Of a stretch of DNA of 23,213 nucleotides, positions 22,315 through 23,213 are shown in pieces. Source of the stretch: a virus. Both the position numbers and the translations under genes were made by a program. Every line of letters starts with the position of its first letter. The stretch's first letter is position 1. The stretch spans positions 1 through 23,213 of the IMG/VR virus record IMGVR_UViG_3300044949_000876. One strand, given 5' to 3'. The notes beneath the pieces are model-generated. The model was given only the letters and a program-made list of their open reading frames with translations, was not told the origin of the DNA and did no database searches.

Positions 22315-22332
22315 CCCTCAGGCTATGGAGCC
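22315..22332 (-). repeat. gene-end repeat, copy 1 (18 bp)
   Basis: The 18-mer GGCTCCATAGCCTGAGGG (minus strand) covers the TAG stop of the tail terminator gene. It is identical to the copy at 10110-10127 and precedes a 29-base intergenic gap. Confidence 0.6.
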
Positions 22333-22784
22333 GCGTTGATCGCGTCGTCGCGGGTGCGATAGCGGATCAGGAAACGGTGCTGCATCCAGCCGGCAGTGGC
22401 GTCGGCCTGTTCGTACTCCGGCCGCCAGCCATCGGGCTGCACGTCCTGGGCCAGGCCGCCAAGGGTCCGGTCGCTCATCATGCGGGCGTGCACGTCTACG
22501 CCGATCGGGTCGGCCAGCTGGTCGGGCACGTTGCCGCGCACGTAGATTTCGATCATCACCGGCAGCGCCTGATCGAGCCGGCCCAGGCTGGCGCCCGTGG
22601 TGCGCGGGGCGTTCACCGGGTTGTCCTCGCCAGGGCTGACGATCAGCGCCGGGGCCTCCGACCTAGAAAGCGCCTGCACCCGGCTGCGGTAGATCCTGAT
22701 GCCGACCTGCACCGTGCCGGGCAGGGTCACGGTGTGGATGTGGTTCAGGATCTGCTCTCGGAGGCTGGGGGCTGGGGTGGTCAT
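22323..22784 (-). CDS. probable tail terminator / tail completion protein (lambda gpU-like role)
   Basis: This 153-aa protein starts at ATG 22784 and ends at TAG 22323. It begins MTTPAPSLREQILNHIHTVT, followed by a mixed alpha/beta body with a central strand LPVMIEIYVRG and a C-terminal strand HRFLIRYRTRDDA. Size and secondary-structure pattern fit tail terminator proteins, which cap the tail tube and join it to the head. The stronger argument is position: first gene of the tail module, with only a 46-aa gene between it and the tail tube. A GAGG stands only one base before the ATG, so ribosome binding is unusual. The stop codon lies inside an 18-base repeat shared with the gene end at 10118. 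The role is inferred mainly from synteny. Confidence 0.55.
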   Translation of the reverse strand: MTTPAPSLREQILNHIHTVTLPGTVQVGIRIYRSRVQALSRSEAPALIVSPGEDNPVNAPRTTGASLGRLDQALPVMIEIYVRGNVPDQLADPIGVDVHARMMSDRTLGGLAQDVQPDGWRPEYEQADATAGWMQHRFLIRYRTRDDAINAAP

Positions 22785-22803
22785 ACCTCAGTGTGCAGGG
22801 CAC

Positions 22804-22835
22804 AAAAAACCGGGCCCGTTGGCGCGGCGCCCGGT
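22804..22835 (-). terminator. intrinsic terminator at the end of the upstream unit
   Basis: Read on the minus strand, ACCGGGC (22835-22829) pairs with GCCCGGT (22815-22809) as a 7-bp stem. The last T begins a run of six T (22809-22804). GC stem plus T-run is the classic Rho-independent form. The run ends about 20 bases before the ATG of the tail terminator gene at 22784. Confidence 0.7.
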
Positions 22836-22883
22836 GAGGTAGTGGATTGGCGGGGGATTGCAGGGCGGAGAAGTCGAGGGACA

Positions 22884-23057
22884 CTACGAGGTGCGGTTTG
22901 GCCTCTCGATTTCTTCAGGCTTGATTGGCGTTCTGAGCCATGCCTTGAACTCTCGATCCAGTTCGGCAAGGTCGCAGGCTGGGCCGATGCTGAACGAAAG
23001 CAGCGTTTCGGGCGGACGGTGGGCCAGAGCGTTCTGAGTGGTGGTAAGTGTGTTCAT
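22884..23057 (-). CDS. small hypothetical protein, 57 aa
   Basis: ATG at 23057 lies four bases after the stop of the preceding gene, and the frame ends at TAG (22886-22884). The protein begins MNTLTTTQNALAHRPPETLL and has a charged C-terminal half (LDREFKAWLRTPIKPEEIER). I do not recognise the family. It has no membrane segment and no cysteine pairs. The near-contiguous spacing after the upstream gene and the intrinsic terminator about 50 bases downstream support it as the last gene of its transcription unit. A competing 62-aa frame at 22781-22969 runs through the terminator and looks like a shadow. Confidence 0.5.
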   Translation of the reverse strand: MNTLTTTQNALAHRPPETLLSFSIGPACDLAELDREFKAWLRTPIKPEEIERPNRTS

Positions 23058-23061
23058 TGCT

Positions 23062-23213
23062 TTACGGTATCGCCGCCGCGATGGCGTTGATCAGAGCGGT
23101 CACGCGGGCGTCGAGGAGGGCGAGGTCTAGGGATTCGCCGATGGAGTAGAAGGCTAGGCGGCCTGCCGTAAGCGCTCCCGGGTTTAAGCTCCTTTGGAAT
23201 AGGAGCGTAGATT
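23062..23213 (-). CDS. 3' end of an unidentified phage protein (partial, runs off the right edge)
   Basis: This frame stays open from the right edge for 49 codons and stops at TAA (23064-23062), four bases before the next start codon. The visible C-terminus is helical and alanine/leucine-rich, with the sequences RLAFYSIGESLDLALLD and VTALINAIAAAIP. No ATG, GTG or TTG lies in frame inside the window, so the gene probably begins to the right. An AAAGGAG sequence near 23180 has no matching start codon in this frame. By position, upstream of the tail terminator, it could belong to the head-tail connector region, but nothing in the sequence shows that. The function is unknown. Confidence 0.5.
   Translation of the reverse strand, partial: STLLFQRSLNPGALTAGRLAFYSIGESLDLALLDARVTALINAIAAAIP

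Noticed and set aside
22781-22969. 62-aa minus-strand frame before the tail terminator gene
   Set aside because: It reads straight through the terminator hairpin and overlaps the better-supported 57-aa gene.
1-23213. tRNA genes, CRISPR arrays, insertion sequences, attachment sites
   Set aside because: No cloverleaf, regularly spaced repeat array, transposase or paired terminal inverted repeats were seen by eye on either strand.

Overview
The window is the late (tail, lysis and 3' accessory) half of a siphovirus-type phage or prophage. It is GC-rich and almost entirely coded on the minus strand, so transcription runs from the right edge to the left edge. The host is probably a GC-rich picocyanobacterium of the Synechococcus/Cyanobium kind. 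That rests mainly on a 90-aa protein at 1348-1620 that aligns without gaps to the phycobilisome-degradation adaptor NblA, and secondarily on general resemblance of the tail and lysis proteins to cyanobacterial phage proteins. No integrase, repressor, terminase, portal or capsid gene is visible, so prophage and free phage cannot be told apart here.

Layout in the direction of transcription. (1) 23213-22804: end of an unidentified protein, a 57-aa gene, then an intrinsic terminator. (2) 22784-11960: tail module in lambda-like order. It holds a probable tail terminator (gpU-like), a 46-aa gene, the tail tube protein, tail assembly chaperones G and GT joined by a -1 frameshift, a 1210-aa tape measure with an embedded muralytic-type domain, a gpL-like protein, a compact gpK/NlpC-like protein and a 1222-aa gpJ-like tail-tip protein. 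(3) 11963-5430: three distal-tail proteins and a 1551-aa fibre or adhesin. (4) 5430-3326: a 58-aa gene and a lysis cassette of three small membrane proteins plus a two-domain GH19/C39 endolysin. (5) 3326-1815: an HNH endonuclease and a zinc-finger metallophosphoesterase. (6) 1810-1: an accessory zone with one plus-strand gene, the NblA-like gene and three small minus-strand genes, one with a zinc ribbon.

Most neighbouring genes overlap by 1-4 bases (ATGA, TGATG or TAATG junctions), which points to translational coupling. The few junctions with a 20-36 base gap mostly carry a short recurring sequence (TAGCCTGA, extending to an identical 18-mer at two of them) placed on the stop codon. Four small genes of 46-58 codons were found by reading these junctions by hand.

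The strongest specific observations are two. One is the complete frameshift cassette at 20448-20504: an internal Shine-Dalgarno, the slippery heptamer A AAA AAC, a 7-nt spacer and an 8-bp GC stem. The other is the NblA-like gene, whose start codon shares the palindrome CATG with a divergent plus-strand gene.
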